A stretch of DNA of 64,000 nt from Polynucleobacter sp. AP-Jannik-300A-C4. GTDB taxonomy: Bacteria > Pseudomonadota > Gammaproteobacteria > Burkholderiales > Burkholderiaceae. The stretch spans positions 372,001 to 436,000 of the forward strand of contig NZ_CP061316.1 of assembly GCF_018688335.1 (NCBI RefSeq). Direction: 5' to 3'. Every line of letters begins with the position of its first letter. Position 1 is the stretch's first letter. The position numbers were made by a program, and so were the translations under genes. Below are positions 8,538 to 16,261 of the stretch, in pieces. The notes under the pieces were generated by a model that was given only the letters and a program-made list of their open reading frames with translations, did not search any database and was not told the DNA's origin.

Positions 8538-9356
8538 ATGAAACCGTACTCCATCCGTTTTTTTATTAGTGCTGTAATGGCATTAGGTTTTGCTTCTGTC
8601 GCCTGTTCTCAAGACGCATTGCCGATTAATGCCGCTGCCTCCGTTAACGGGGTGATCATTTCTAACGATGCTGTTGAGCAAGGGATCCAAGCTTCCTTAT
8701 CTCAAGGTCAAAAGGATTCTCCAGAACTTCGCAAGGCAGTTTTGGGAAAGATGATTGAGATTTCTCTTCTTTCCCAGCAGGCTGAGAAAGATGGCCTTGC
8801 TAATTCTGATAGAGCCAATAGTCAACTGGCCCTCATTCGTCAAAATTACTTAGCCGACTTAGAGTTGTCTACTTATATTTCAAAAAATCCAGTAACTGAT
8901 GTTGATGTGCAAGCAGAGTACAGCCGTGAGATTGCCTCGCTAGGCCCTCAAGGCATGATCATTGAATATAAGGTCAGTGATATTGCTGTTGCTACTGAAG
9001 CTGATGCACAAGCTGCCCTAGTTAGAATTAAAAAAGGCGAGTCTTTCGATAAAGTGGCTAAGAGTGTTTCGCTCGCACCTAATAAAGTTCAAGGCGGGGC
9101 TGTAGGCTGGGTACAAGCAGGTCAGACCTTGCCACAAATTGCTAGTGTTCTCGTAACTCTCACTAAAGGTCAGGTTTCACCTGCGCCAATTCAGATGCCA
9201 CAAGGCTGGTATTTAATTAAATTGGAAGATAAAAAATCCAGCAAGCCGCCAACTTTTGAGCAGGCTAAAGCAGCTATTCGCAACGGCTTAACGCAGAAGA
9301 AGCAATTTGAGTTCTTGTCCCAATTGCGTCAGGGAGCGAATATCGTCGTACGCTAA
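8538..9356 (+). CDS. Peptidyl-prolyl cis-trans isomerase, PpiC/SurA type
   Basis: This is a periplasmic foldase of about 272 residues. A signal peptide ends near VACSQ; the cysteine could be a lipidation site but the lipobox is poor. An N-terminal chaperone region (AASVNGVIISNDAVEQGIQ) is followed by a parvulin domain at about residues 135-235, with YKVSDIAVATEADAQAAL, GGAVGWVQAGQTLP and MPQGWYLIKLEDK matching parvulin strands. The start at 8538 is supported by AGAAAAGAG upstream. A strong terminator follows the gene. It probably assists outer-membrane protein folding. Confidence 0.87.
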   Translation: MKPYSIRFFISAVMALGFASVACSQDALPINAAASVNGVIISNDAVEQGIQASLSQGQKDSPELRKAVLGKMIEISLLSQQAEKDGLANSDRANSQLALIRQNYLADLELSTYISKNPVTDVDVQAEYSREIASLGPQGMIIEYKVSDIAVATEADAQAALVRIKKGESFDKVAKSVSLAPNKVQGGAVGWVQAGQTLPQIASVLVTLTKGQVSPAPIQMPQGWYLIKLEDKKSSKPPTFEQAKAAIRNGLTQKKQFEFLSQLRQGANIVVR

Positions 9357-9371
9357 ATAAACTTGGCTATT

Positions 9372-9398
9372 AAAAAGGGCGCCTCAGGGCGCTCTTTT
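9372..9398 (+). terminator. Intrinsic terminator after the PpiC-type gene
   Basis: The arms AAAAGGGCGCC and GGCGCTCTTTT form a GC-rich hairpin with one G-T pair and a short loop, and the right arm ends in a T-run. It lies 15 bases after the stop codon. Confidence 0.85.
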
Positions 9399-9493
9399 GT
9401 ATTTCTACCATCCCCTCTAGTGGTATTTCTCTATCTCCATACCAGTCATTCGGGAGTAGATTAAATCATCACCGATTAAATAAGGGGTCATAA

Positions 9494-10057
9494 ATGAGTA
9501 AGAATCCATTTGATTTAGGCGCGATGGCAAGTCAGGCTAAAGGCATGAAGGCTGCGCAAGCAGTTGGACAGGCAGCGCTGACTAGTGCTCAGGAAATTGC
9601 TCAGTTAAATCAGAGGGCTGCGCAAGAGCTTTCTACTCGATTACAAACCAAAGTTGCTGAGCTGATGAAAACACAAGATCCAAAGGCGGTATTTGATTAT
9701 GTCCATGCCGAAGTCTTGCAAGATGCTGCAAAAGAAGTGGCCGACTATCAGGCTCAACTTTTTCAAGCGTTGGCTAGTGGAAATAAAGAGCTAGCAAAAA
9801 TTGCCGAGTCAATGATTAAAGACTCTCAGCATGACTTAATTCATTTTGTGAATGAAGCTACTCAAAATGCTCCCGCAGGAACTGAGCCATACACCTCTGT
9901 ATTCAAAACCTCATTTAGCAATGCACTTCAGAATTTTGAGTTGATCCGCGCGGCAATGGCAGACTCCTTTGTGGGTTTTGAGAAGAGCGTGGAAAATATG
10001 AGTCAGTTTTCAGCTACACAGAGTAGCGCTGCAAAACAAAAGCCGAAAAACAAATAA
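9494..10057 (+). CDS. phaP: Phasin family protein
   Basis: Phasins coat polyhydroxyalkanoate storage granules. This 187-residue protein is almost wholly alpha-helical and Ala/Gln-rich, without signal peptide or membrane segment. It carries the usual amphipathic pattern (AQLNQRAAQELSTRLQTKVAELMKT and ALQNFELIRAAMADSFVGFEKSV). It stands alone between a terminator and a convergent gene. Phasins are weakly conserved, so the assignment rests on composition, length and general pattern. No other PHA gene is in the window. Confidence 0.8.
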   Translation: MSKNPFDLGAMASQAKGMKAAQAVGQAALTSAQEIAQLNQRAAQELSTRLQTKVAELMKTQDPKAVFDYVHAEVLQDAAKEVADYQAQLFQALASGNKELAKIAESMIKDSQHDLIHFVNEATQNAPAGTEPYTSVFKTSFSNALQNFELIRAAMADSFVGFEKSVENMSQFSATQSSAAKQKPKNK

Positions 10058-10080
10058 GTCTATATGCTTTAACGGGCGAA

Positions 10081-10923
10081 CTATGGGTTGCAGTGCTTGC
10101 ACAAAGAGGGGTTGGCAAATTGAATTATTTTCATCCCTTCTGAGTTTTGATATTCGCACTTAAGGCATCCCCATATTTTTGCAATCTCCTGGTTGGTCGG
10201 CATGCCGCATGCATTGCAAGGCAATCCTCGCTGAATCTCCTTAACCCAGTAGCCTGGAGTTTGGCATTCTGGGCATAAGGAATTCATCTTTTTTGCAAGA
10301 TCTATCGCCGCTTGCCGAATACCCTCCATTCGGGTTGGGTTGGCAAAGGCTCTAAGGTCATTTTCAACATAAACAATTCCTTTTGATGAGTGTGCTGAGG
10401 CCCATTCAAAAGCATGCTTGAGTTGCTTGATGTCGCTAATATTTTTTATGGATTGAGGGTGATATTCATCTGTTGGTTTTATCACGAGATGATGGGATGG
10501 AAAAAGTGCTGCGTGAGAAAACTTTTCTAATTCCTCCCAGCGAGTGACATAGGCATGAGCATTTTGAGCGGGACCGCTGTAGAACCCAGTAATTTCTAAT
10601 TGGAGTGCTTCGTCGATGAGGATTATTAATTCCTGATTCCATGGCAGCATCCCGGTATATGGGTCGGCAACAAAGGCCCCTTCATTTGCTAAACCAAGAT
10701 CAGTGCCAACTAGCTTCATACCAATTTGAGCCTTCTTGCGTGCAGCATCTAGTTGGCTGCCGTATCTAGGCGCTTCGAGGGTAAATGTCCCTAGTAAATC
10801 TGTATCGTAAGCATCGGTGTGTTTTATCTGAAGTCCAGTGCTGGGCTTGAGGATTTCATTAAGCACAAGCTCTTTGCCATGCTTGGTTAAAACGCTAGCT
10901 GTTCTATTGAAATACATATTCAT
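10081..10923 (-). CDS. DUF6671 family protein with C-terminal zinc ribbons
   Basis: This 280-residue protein begins with a segment reading ASVLTKHGKELVLNEIL and continues through DTDLLGTFT, GLANEGAFVADP and FANPTRMEGIRQAA, the pattern I associate with DUF6671. The C-terminus has CxxC pairs (SLCPECQTPGYW, PCNACGMP, GCLKCEY, LCKHCNP) that look like two rubredoxin-like zinc ribbons. Function is not established. It is the last gene of a minus-strand operon with an SbtA-type transporter and a LysR regulator, 32 bases after sbtA, so a role tied to that transporter is possible but unproven. Confidence 0.75.
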   Translation of the reverse strand: MNMYFNRTASVLTKHGKELVLNEILKPSTGLQIKHTDAYDTDLLGTFTLEAPRYGSQLDAARKKAQIGMKLVGTDLGLANEGAFVADPYTGMLPWNQELIILIDEALQLEITGFYSGPAQNAHAYVTRWEELEKFSHAALFPSHHLVIKPTDEYHPQSIKNISDIKQLKHAFEWASAHSSKGIVYVENDLRAFANPTRMEGIRQAAIDLAKKMNSLCPECQTPGYWVKEIQRGLPCNACGMPTNQEIAKIWGCLKCEYQNSEGMKIIQFANPSLCKHCNP

Positions 10924-10955
10924 CGGAATATCTCTAAATAGAGCTCATGTGCTAA

Positions 10956-11924
10956 CTAAATCACTAGTTTGGCAATCATGGCATACAGAGGAATGCCCAA
11001 AATAATATTGAATGGGAATGTGATGCCGAGTGACATTCCCATATACAGGCCTGGATTGACTTCAGGTAACGCATGACGCAGAACTGCGGGCACGGCAATA
11101 TAAGAAGCGCTGGATGCTAAAACCATTAGCAAAATACTATTACCAAGTGGCAGGCCAATCAGTTTGCAGAATGCCAATGCAATGAGAGCATGTGAGAGTG
11201 GAGAGGCAATTGCGTAAAGGAGGGTAATAGGTGGCTTGCCTTTGAGGCCTTTAATACTCCGAGCCGCCATGAGGCCCATATCCAGCAGAAAAAATGCGAG
11301 CATTCCCTTAAAGAGATCAATTGAAAATGGTGCCATTAACTTTTGACCGGCATCACCGCTTACTAAGCCAACCACCATCGACCCTAAAAGGAGGAGTTGT
11401 GCGCCATCAGTAAAGGATTCATGCAATATTTTTGAGATACCAGTTTGCTCAGGCTTGTTTTGGTGCTGAGCTGCATGCGCAACCCGAGCTTTGTTTGCTA
11501 AAACAATTGCCAAAATAATAGCTGGAGACTCCATGAGCGCCATCGCAGCTGCCATATGCCCCCCATAACTAATATTGAATTGGTCTAGGTATTGAGTGGC
11601 TGTAATGAAGGTAACCGCACTGACAGAGCCATAAGTTGCGGCAACTGCTGCTGCATCAAATGCGTTTAATTTAGTTCTCAGAATCTGATAGCCGATGATA
11701 GGAATCAGGACGGCCAGGAACACGGCAAGACCAAGAGACAGGGCAATCTCTACCGTAAATCCGGACTTATGTAGAGCAAAGCCGCCCTTGAGACCCAGTG
11801 CCATTAATAAGTAGAGCGATAGAAATCGAGCAATCGGCTGTGGAATTTCTAGGTTCGATTTAACGGCGCCAGCAAATGCGCCAAATATAAAAAAGAGGAT
11901 TGCTGGATCTAAAAAACTTGCCAT
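10956..11924 (-). CDS. sbtA: SbtA-type sodium-dependent bicarbonate permease
   Basis: This is an integral membrane protein of 322 residues with about ten hydrophobic helices in two related halves. It matches the SbtA family (formerly DUF897): LDPAILFFIFGAFAGAVKSNLEIP at the start, and SSASYIAVPAVLRHALPEVNPGLYMGMSLGITFPFN near the end. Cyanobacterial SbtA imports bicarbonate with sodium. The coding start lies three bases after the LysR gene stop, so the two are almost certainly one operon. No sbtB/PII-like gene is beside it. Substrate in this heterotroph is inferred from family only. Confidence 0.87.
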   Translation of the reverse strand: MASFLDPAILFFIFGAFAGAVKSNLEIPQPIARFLSLYLLMALGLKGGFALHKSGFTVEIALSLGLAVFLAVLIPIIGYQILRTKLNAFDAAAVAATYGSVSAVTFITATQYLDQFNISYGGHMAAAMALMESPAIILAIVLANKARVAHAAQHQNKPEQTGISKILHESFTDGAQLLLLGSMVVGLVSGDAGQKLMAPFSIDLFKGMLAFFLLDMGLMAARSIKGLKGKPPITLLYAIASPLSHALIALAFCKLIGLPLGNSILLMVLASSASYIAVPAVLRHALPEVNPGLYMGMSLGITFPFNIILGIPLYAMIAKLVI

Positions 11925-11927
11925 TGC

Positions 11928-12800
11928 TTAGCGCCTAATAATTGCTTCTACTAACGGATGCTGAATTTTCTTCTCCGAGCGAATGGCGTAAAAATACTCG
12001 TAGATATCTTCACACTTGCCAATCATTTCAATATGGTAGGTTTCTTTTAAATCCTTTTTGATGCTTTCGCCGGCTGGGAAGATTCCTAAGCCACTCGCTG
12101 CAAAGGTCTTTAGTAGAGCGCTATCCTCAAACTCGCCTGCAATATTTGGGTTGATACTATTTTGTACGAACCATTGATCGATCAGGTACCTAACCTTTGA
12201 ATGCGAGGTTGGTAATAGTATGGGCAGATCATTCAGACATGCAGGAAAAGATTTTTTGGATTGCTTGAGTAGCTTCTTGGGGCCAAACCAGGCAATCGAT
12301 GACTTCATTAACTCTTCGCTATAGACATGCAGATTTTTATTAATCGGTGCAGGTCTATCCGCAAGCACAATATCTAACCTATGTAGGGCAAGATCAGCTA
12401 AGAGGTCTTCAAATTCTCCTTCATGCGCAATCAGCTGCACATCGTTTTTTTCCAGAATTGGTTCAAGTAGCTGTCTGGTTACTAGCTTTGGTAGTCCATC
12501 GGATATGCCAACCGTTATTTTAGTTTTAGGTGAAGTGGCAGCCTCTCTGACTGCTTCCGGCAGTCGCTCGCCAAGGAGAAAAATTTGATCAGCAATTTCC
12601 AGGGCTGCATATCCAGATTCAGTTAAGGTGATACCCCGTCCAGCTGGTTTGAAGAGCAGATAACCGAGTGATTTTTCTAATTCATGTACCTGGGCGCTGA
12701 TTGTCTGAATTGCAATATTGAGACGCTCGGCAGCCTTAGACATGCTGCCTTCTTTGGCTACTACCCAGAAGTAGTAAAGGTGTCGGTAGTTATAGAGCAT
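11928..12800 (-). CDS. LysR-family regulator, NhaR-like
   Basis: This transcription factor of about 290 residues has a winged helix-turn-helix at residues 1-65 (NYRHLYYFWVVAKEGSMSKAAERLNIAIQTISAQVHELEKSLG), close to NhaR, whose N-terminus also reads NYNHLYYFW. The rest is a LysR substrate-binding domain. The ATG at 12800 puts the HTH at the usual distance from the N-terminus; the upstream extension to 12860 is unlike the family. It heads the operon with sbtA, and so probably controls it, sensing sodium, pH or inorganic carbon; that is inference. Divergent from the TerC-UspA gene. Confidence 0.87.
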   Translation of the reverse strand: MLYNYRHLYYFWVVAKEGSMSKAAERLNIAIQTISAQVHELEKSLGYLLFKPAGRGITLTESGYAALEIADQIFLLGERLPEAVREAATSPKTKITVGISDGLPKLVTRQLLEPILEKNDVQLIAHEGEFEDLLADLALHRLDIVLADRPAPINKNLHVYSEELMKSSIAWFGPKKLLKQSKKSFPACLNDLPILLPTSHSKVRYLIDQWFVQNSINPNIAGEFEDSALLKTFAASGLGIFPAGESIKKDLKETYHIEMIGKCEDIYEYFYAIRSEKKIQHPLVEAIIRR

Positions 12801-12918
12801 TTGATTGTCAGTTTTTTCCGAAATTAATGTCAATATATCTCTGCTTTTTACTAATGGCAAATCAGCCTACATTAACCCTATCGAAATCCATGGAATTCAT
12901 GGGTAATTAAATGAGGAG

Positions 12919-14190
12919 ATGAAATTGGAACTATTTAGCCCGGAATTTTTTTCGGCATTGCTGGCAATTATTGTGATTGATCTGGTGCTTGCAGGTGATA
13001 ACGCTATTGTTATTGCGATGGCTGCCAGAAACTTGCCAGCACATCTTCAGAAAAAGGCGATTATTTGGGGTGCCGTAGGTGCCATTGCTGTCAGAAGCGC
13101 TATGACACTAGTGGTCGTATATCTACTTAAGATCCCTGGACTAATGTTGATTGGTGGATTACTGCTGGTATGGATTGCATATCGTTTACTCAATCCTGAG
13201 CAAGAGAGTGATGAGCATGGCCAAGCCTCTACAACCTTTTGGGGCGCAATGAAAACCATTGTGGTTGCGGATGCCATTATGGGGTTAGACAACGTTCTCG
13301 CTGTGGCTGGTGCGTCTCACGGTAGTTATGTATTAGTTGTGCTTGGCTTGTTGATTAGCATTCCTGTAGTGATCTGGGGATCGACTCAAATACTTAAACT
13401 CGTCGAGCGCTACCCTTCTGTGACCTATTTGGGTGCTGGTGTCCTCGCATGGACGGCGGCAAAAATGATGATTTCTGAGCCAATCTCTAAGGAATGGTTA
13501 GCTTCCCAAAGCTCGGCTTTGGAATACGTGATTCAAGTTGCTGTTGTACTAGGTGTATTAGCAAGTGGTTTTATTAGAAGTAGACGTGCGCTTGAAGGTG
13601 TGATTGCTCCTTCGGTTGTAGTTCCGGAGTCTGCAAGTATGGTGTTACAAGAGCAGCCCCCTAATTTTGGAGAAAACAAAATGAATAAAATTTTAATTCC
13701 TGTGGATGGTTCAAAAAATTCAGATTTGGCAGTGAAGCATGCTGTGAAGACTTATGGCCAGGATTCGAATGCACGTTTTTACTTGTGCAACGTACAGCCT
13801 ACCTTATATCGTCACATCGGCAAATACTTGAGTAAGCAAACGATTAATGAGTGGCATGCTGAGCGTGCAACTCTGGCTGCAGCCTCGGCATCAGCTTATC
13901 TTGAAAAGCATGGCCTGAATTTTTCCTTTAGCTACGCCTGTGGTGATAAAGGTAGCGCTATTCGTGATGAGGCTACGCGACTTGAATGTAGTCGTATTGT
14001 GATTGGTACTTCAAAGAAAAACTCTTTGAGCCGTTTGTTTGAGAACTCTACAACCGCCAAACTACTAGAGATCAGTGATATTCCGGTAGAGGTAGTAACT
14101 GGCAGTTCATTACCAGCGCTTGAGCGATGGGGTATTCCTGCCCTTGGTGCTGGTGCTGCAACCGCGCTAATGGCTGTGGTGATCGATTAG
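12919..14190 (+). CDS. TerC/YjbE-family membrane protein fused to a UspA domain
   Basis: The 423-residue product has two parts. Residues 1-225 form a TerC/YjbE-type membrane domain with about seven helices and the two acidic metal-site motifs, LVLAGDNAIVIAMAAR and ADAIMGLDNVLAVAG. TerC proteins are linked to manganese export and membrane-protein metalation. Residues 254-400 form a universal stress protein fold (MNKILIPVDGSKNSDLAVKHA, then VIGTSKKNSLSRLFENSTTAKLLEISDIPVEVV), followed by a final hydrophobic helix. The fusion is uninterrupted in frame. No riboswitch is visible in its short leader. An internal ATG at the UspA start could give a separate product. Confidence 0.87.
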   Translation: MKLELFSPEFFSALLAIIVIDLVLAGDNAIVIAMAARNLPAHLQKKAIIWGAVGAIAVRSAMTLVVVYLLKIPGLMLIGGLLLVWIAYRLLNPEQESDEHGQASTTFWGAMKTIVVADAIMGLDNVLAVAGASHGSYVLVVLGLLISIPVVIWGSTQILKLVERYPSVTYLGAGVLAWTAAKMMISEPISKEWLASQSSALEYVIQVAVVLGVLASGFIRSRRALEGVIAPSVVVPESASMVLQEQPPNFGENKMNKILIPVDGSKNSDLAVKHAVKTYGQDSNARFYLCNVQPTLYRHIGKYLSKQTINEWHAERATLAAASASAYLEKHGLNFSFSYACGDKGSAIRDEATRLECSRIVIGTSKKNSLSRLFENSTTAKLLEISDIPVEVVTGSSLPALERWGIPALGAGAATALMAVVID

Positions 14191-14212
14191 TTTTAATCCG
14201 GCTGTTCTCTTT

Positions 14213-14240
14213 TATGCCCTCGTTTTGAGGGCATTTTTTT
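14213..14240 (+). terminator. Intrinsic terminator after the TerC-UspA gene
   Basis: The arms ATGCCCTC and GAGGGCAT form a hairpin followed by a run of seven Ts, 22 bases after the stop codon. Confidence 0.88.
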
Positions 14241-14347
14241 ATCTTTAAATATTCAGATAAATACTGAATTTAAATCAATTAAATTCTTCTTTATTAAGAA
14301 TAAAGACTGATCTATTCTGGCCCAGTGTTAAGTAGAGGAGGATGTTA

Positions 14348-14680
14348 ATGAATGTAATCTTAGACACTAGGGATGGCCTTGAGCCAGAATTAAAAACTTT
14401 CACAGAGAATCGTGTGAAATTCTCGTTGAAGCGACTTTATTGGATGGTCCGAAAAATTAAGATTCAATACAGCGCAGTTGCATCGTCAAAGACCACTTGC
14501 AATCAATACTGCGTGATTAGCTTGGAGACATTTGACCATCATCAAATCGAAGTGAGCATGGCGGCCAAGGATCAGCGGACCGCGCTGGAGATGTGCCTTA
14601 AGAAAATCTATAAGCTGGTTCAGAGAACCCTTCATAAAAGCCAGCAATATGGACGATTTTCAAAACACCTCTATATATGA
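14348..14680 (+). CDS. HPF/RaiA-like ribosome-associated protein (probable)
   Basis: This protein of 110 residues has the spacing of the ribosome hibernation factor fold: a helix after LDTRDGLEPELKTFTENRVKFSLKRL, a central strand region (CVISLETFDHHQIEVSMAAKDQRTALEMCLKKIYKLVQRTL) and a basic tail. The sequence is weakly conserved and short, so function may differ; relatives are annotated as HPF or sigma-54 modulation proteins. The ATG at 14348 has GAGGAGG at a spacing of six and is preferred over ATG 14342. It lies between the TerC-UspA gene and the manganese riboswitch. Confidence 0.6.
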   Translation: MNVILDTRDGLEPELKTFTENRVKFSLKRLYWMVRKIKIQYSAVASSKTTCNQYCVISLETFDHHQIEVSMAAKDQRTALEMCLKKIYKLVQRTLHKSQQYGRFSKHLYI

Positions 14681-14700
14681 GTAATTCACTCCCAATTCGA

Positions 14701-14728
14701 TTGATTCCCCACAAGTATGATCTAATAG
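14701..14728 (+). promoter_or_regulatory. Possible sigma-70 promoter upstream of the riboswitch
   Basis: TTGATT and TAATAG separated by 16 bases lie just before the riboswitch, at a position that would start the transcript near its 5' end. The match to TTGACA/TATAAT is partial. This is inference only. Confidence 0.4.
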
Positions 14729-14736
14729 ACTACTTA

Positions 14737-14838
14737 CATGTGGGGAGTAGCCTGCTCAGTCCTCTGAGTCCTATATATCGTCAATTCGGCCTTAGGGTCC
14801 GGTATAAAGGTGGATCAATATCAAGGCAAGACCATTTT
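14737..14838 (+). ncRNA. yybP-ykoY (manganese) riboswitch
   Basis: The aptamer can be read directly. GGGGAGTAGC at 14742-14751 is followed by a hairpin CTCAG-TCCT-CTGAG, then TCGTCAATTCG, a short helix ending in CCGG, a last helix, and GCAAGACC at 14826-14833. These elements, in this order and spacing, match the yybP-ykoY class, including the TCGTCAATTCG loop of the Lactococcus example. Mn2+ is sensed where the GGGGAG and GCAAGACC-side loops dock. A hairpin ACCATTT/AAATGGT (14831-14854) overlaps the closing CC and could be the expression platform. The leader ends at the efflux operon start, 14996. Confidence 0.9.
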
Positions 14839-14995
14839 AATTTTCATAAATGGTTATCTTTTGAATTCGCAACCCCGATCGTTGATTTATACGCTCAAAA
14901 TCGTGCCCAAGTCCCTTATTTGGGGAATTCCACATATTTTCAATTTAATAAGGCGAGATAATGAGAGATCTTGTTTATTCATTAAAATAGTCGCA

Positions 14996-16261
14996 ATGAA
15001 TCGATTAGTAACTGCATTGATATTTGCAGTCTGTATCTTGTTTGCAGGCGGAGTGAGTGCACAAGCTCAAAAGCCACTTTCTCTAAATGAATTGATTGGT
15101 ATCGCGCTAGAGTCGAGCCCTCAAGTGCTGGCGGCACGCGATCAATCCAAGGTAATCAGAGGGCAACTCTCTTCCGCTCGCGCAATTCCAAATCCAGAGT
15201 TCGAGCTAAATACAGGACAACAAAGATCAGTAACTGGACCGCTGACTACGGGCAATGTGTCATCCTGGTCAGTGACCCAGCCGCTAGATATGCCTTATAC
15301 CCGCTATCCTCGTGTGAATACAGCCGAGGCTAATTTGCGAGCTGCCGAGGCAACTCGTGTTGCCTTTGAAATTGAAATGATTTCCAGGGTGCAACAACGT
15401 TTCTATGAGTTGATGCGTCGCGAAGCAGAGTTAAAAGCAGCCGAAGAAGATTTGGGGTTAACTAAGCAAATTCGCGATCGTATGCAAATTCGTTATGACG
15501 TTGGTGAGACTGCCCGATTCGAATTAATTCGTGCACAAACAGAATTTCTGAATGCGCAAATTAATACTGAATCTAGTAAGTTGAGAGTAGAGCAGGCTAA
15601 GGGTCAATTGAGGCAAGTAGTTGGACATAACTTGCCAGCAGACTTCGAGGTTGTTTCTCAAGGTCTCAAGATAGAACCTTTGCCTACTTTGCCAATCTTG
15701 CTAAGTGAGTTGCACGCGCAAAGTCCCGAGTTGCAGCGGGCAAAAGCTGAGGTCGAAGCAACTGAATCTAAGTTGAGCTTTGAGCAGAACTCTCGCTTGC
15801 CAAAACTATCGATTAAGGCGCAGCAATATAACGACCCAAATTTTACTGATCGTCTGTATGGCTTGGTGGTGAGCATTCCTATTTGGGACTTCAAGGGTGG
15901 TCAGATTGCGGAAGCAGAAGCCAATGCATCTAAGGCTAAGAATCAACTGAATGCCCAAAGCCAAAACCTCGATCAGCAATTGGAGACGGCATATAAGCTC
16001 TACCAGATGACCAGTTATCAGGTAAAAATTCTGGATGAAGATGTCGTTAAGCTAGCATCGAGCGCGCGGCGGATTGCTGAGGTTTCTTATCGTTACGGTG
16101 AGCGCGGCATGCTGGAGTATTTAGATGCACAAAGAACATTTAGAGTGGCTCGTAATGATTTGATCAAGGCTCGCTTTGATTTGGCCTCAGTCGTTACCGA
16201 GATTCAGCGTTTAAGAGCAACCCCGGAGTGGATTGCAAAAATTGAGAGTGGAATGCAATGA
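14996..16261 (+). CDS. Outer-membrane efflux protein, TolC/CzcC type
   Basis: This is the outer-membrane channel of an RND efflux system, about 421 residues. After a signal peptide (LIFAVCILFAGGVSAQAQ) come the two OEP repeats of TolC-family proteins, with the usual helices (LIGIALESSPQVLAARDQSKV, and VKLASSARRIAEVSYRYGERGMLEYLDAQRTF). The ATG at 14996 is chosen because upstream residues of the open frame are coded within the riboswitch. The stop overlaps the next start as ATGA. It heads an operon under the manganese riboswitch. Confidence 0.88.
   Translation: MNRLVTALIFAVCILFAGGVSAQAQKPLSLNELIGIALESSPQVLAARDQSKVIRGQLSSARAIPNPEFELNTGQQRSVTGPLTTGNVSSWSVTQPLDMPYTRYPRVNTAEANLRAAEATRVAFEIEMISRVQQRFYELMRREAELKAAEEDLGLTKQIRDRMQIRYDVGETARFELIRAQTEFLNAQINTESSKLRVEQAKGQLRQVVGHNLPADFEVVSQGLKIEPLPTLPILLSELHAQSPELQRAKAEVEATESKLSFEQNSRLPKLSIKAQQYNDPNFTDRLYGLVVSIPIWDFKGGQIAEAEANASKAKNQLNAQSQNLDQQLETAYKLYQMTSYQVKILDEDVVKLASSARRIAEVSYRYGERGMLEYLDAQRTFRVARNDLIKARFDLASVVTEIQRLRATPEWIAKIESGMQ

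Noticed and set aside
14677..14961. Open frame of 94 codons upstream of the efflux operon
   Set aside because: It lies across the yybP-ykoY riboswitch, overlaps the previous gene end and has no family pattern, so it is an RNA leader, not a protein.
14810..14995. N-terminal extension of the outer-membrane efflux gene
   Set aside because: It is coded in riboswitch and leader sequence; a proper signal peptide begins at ATG 14996.
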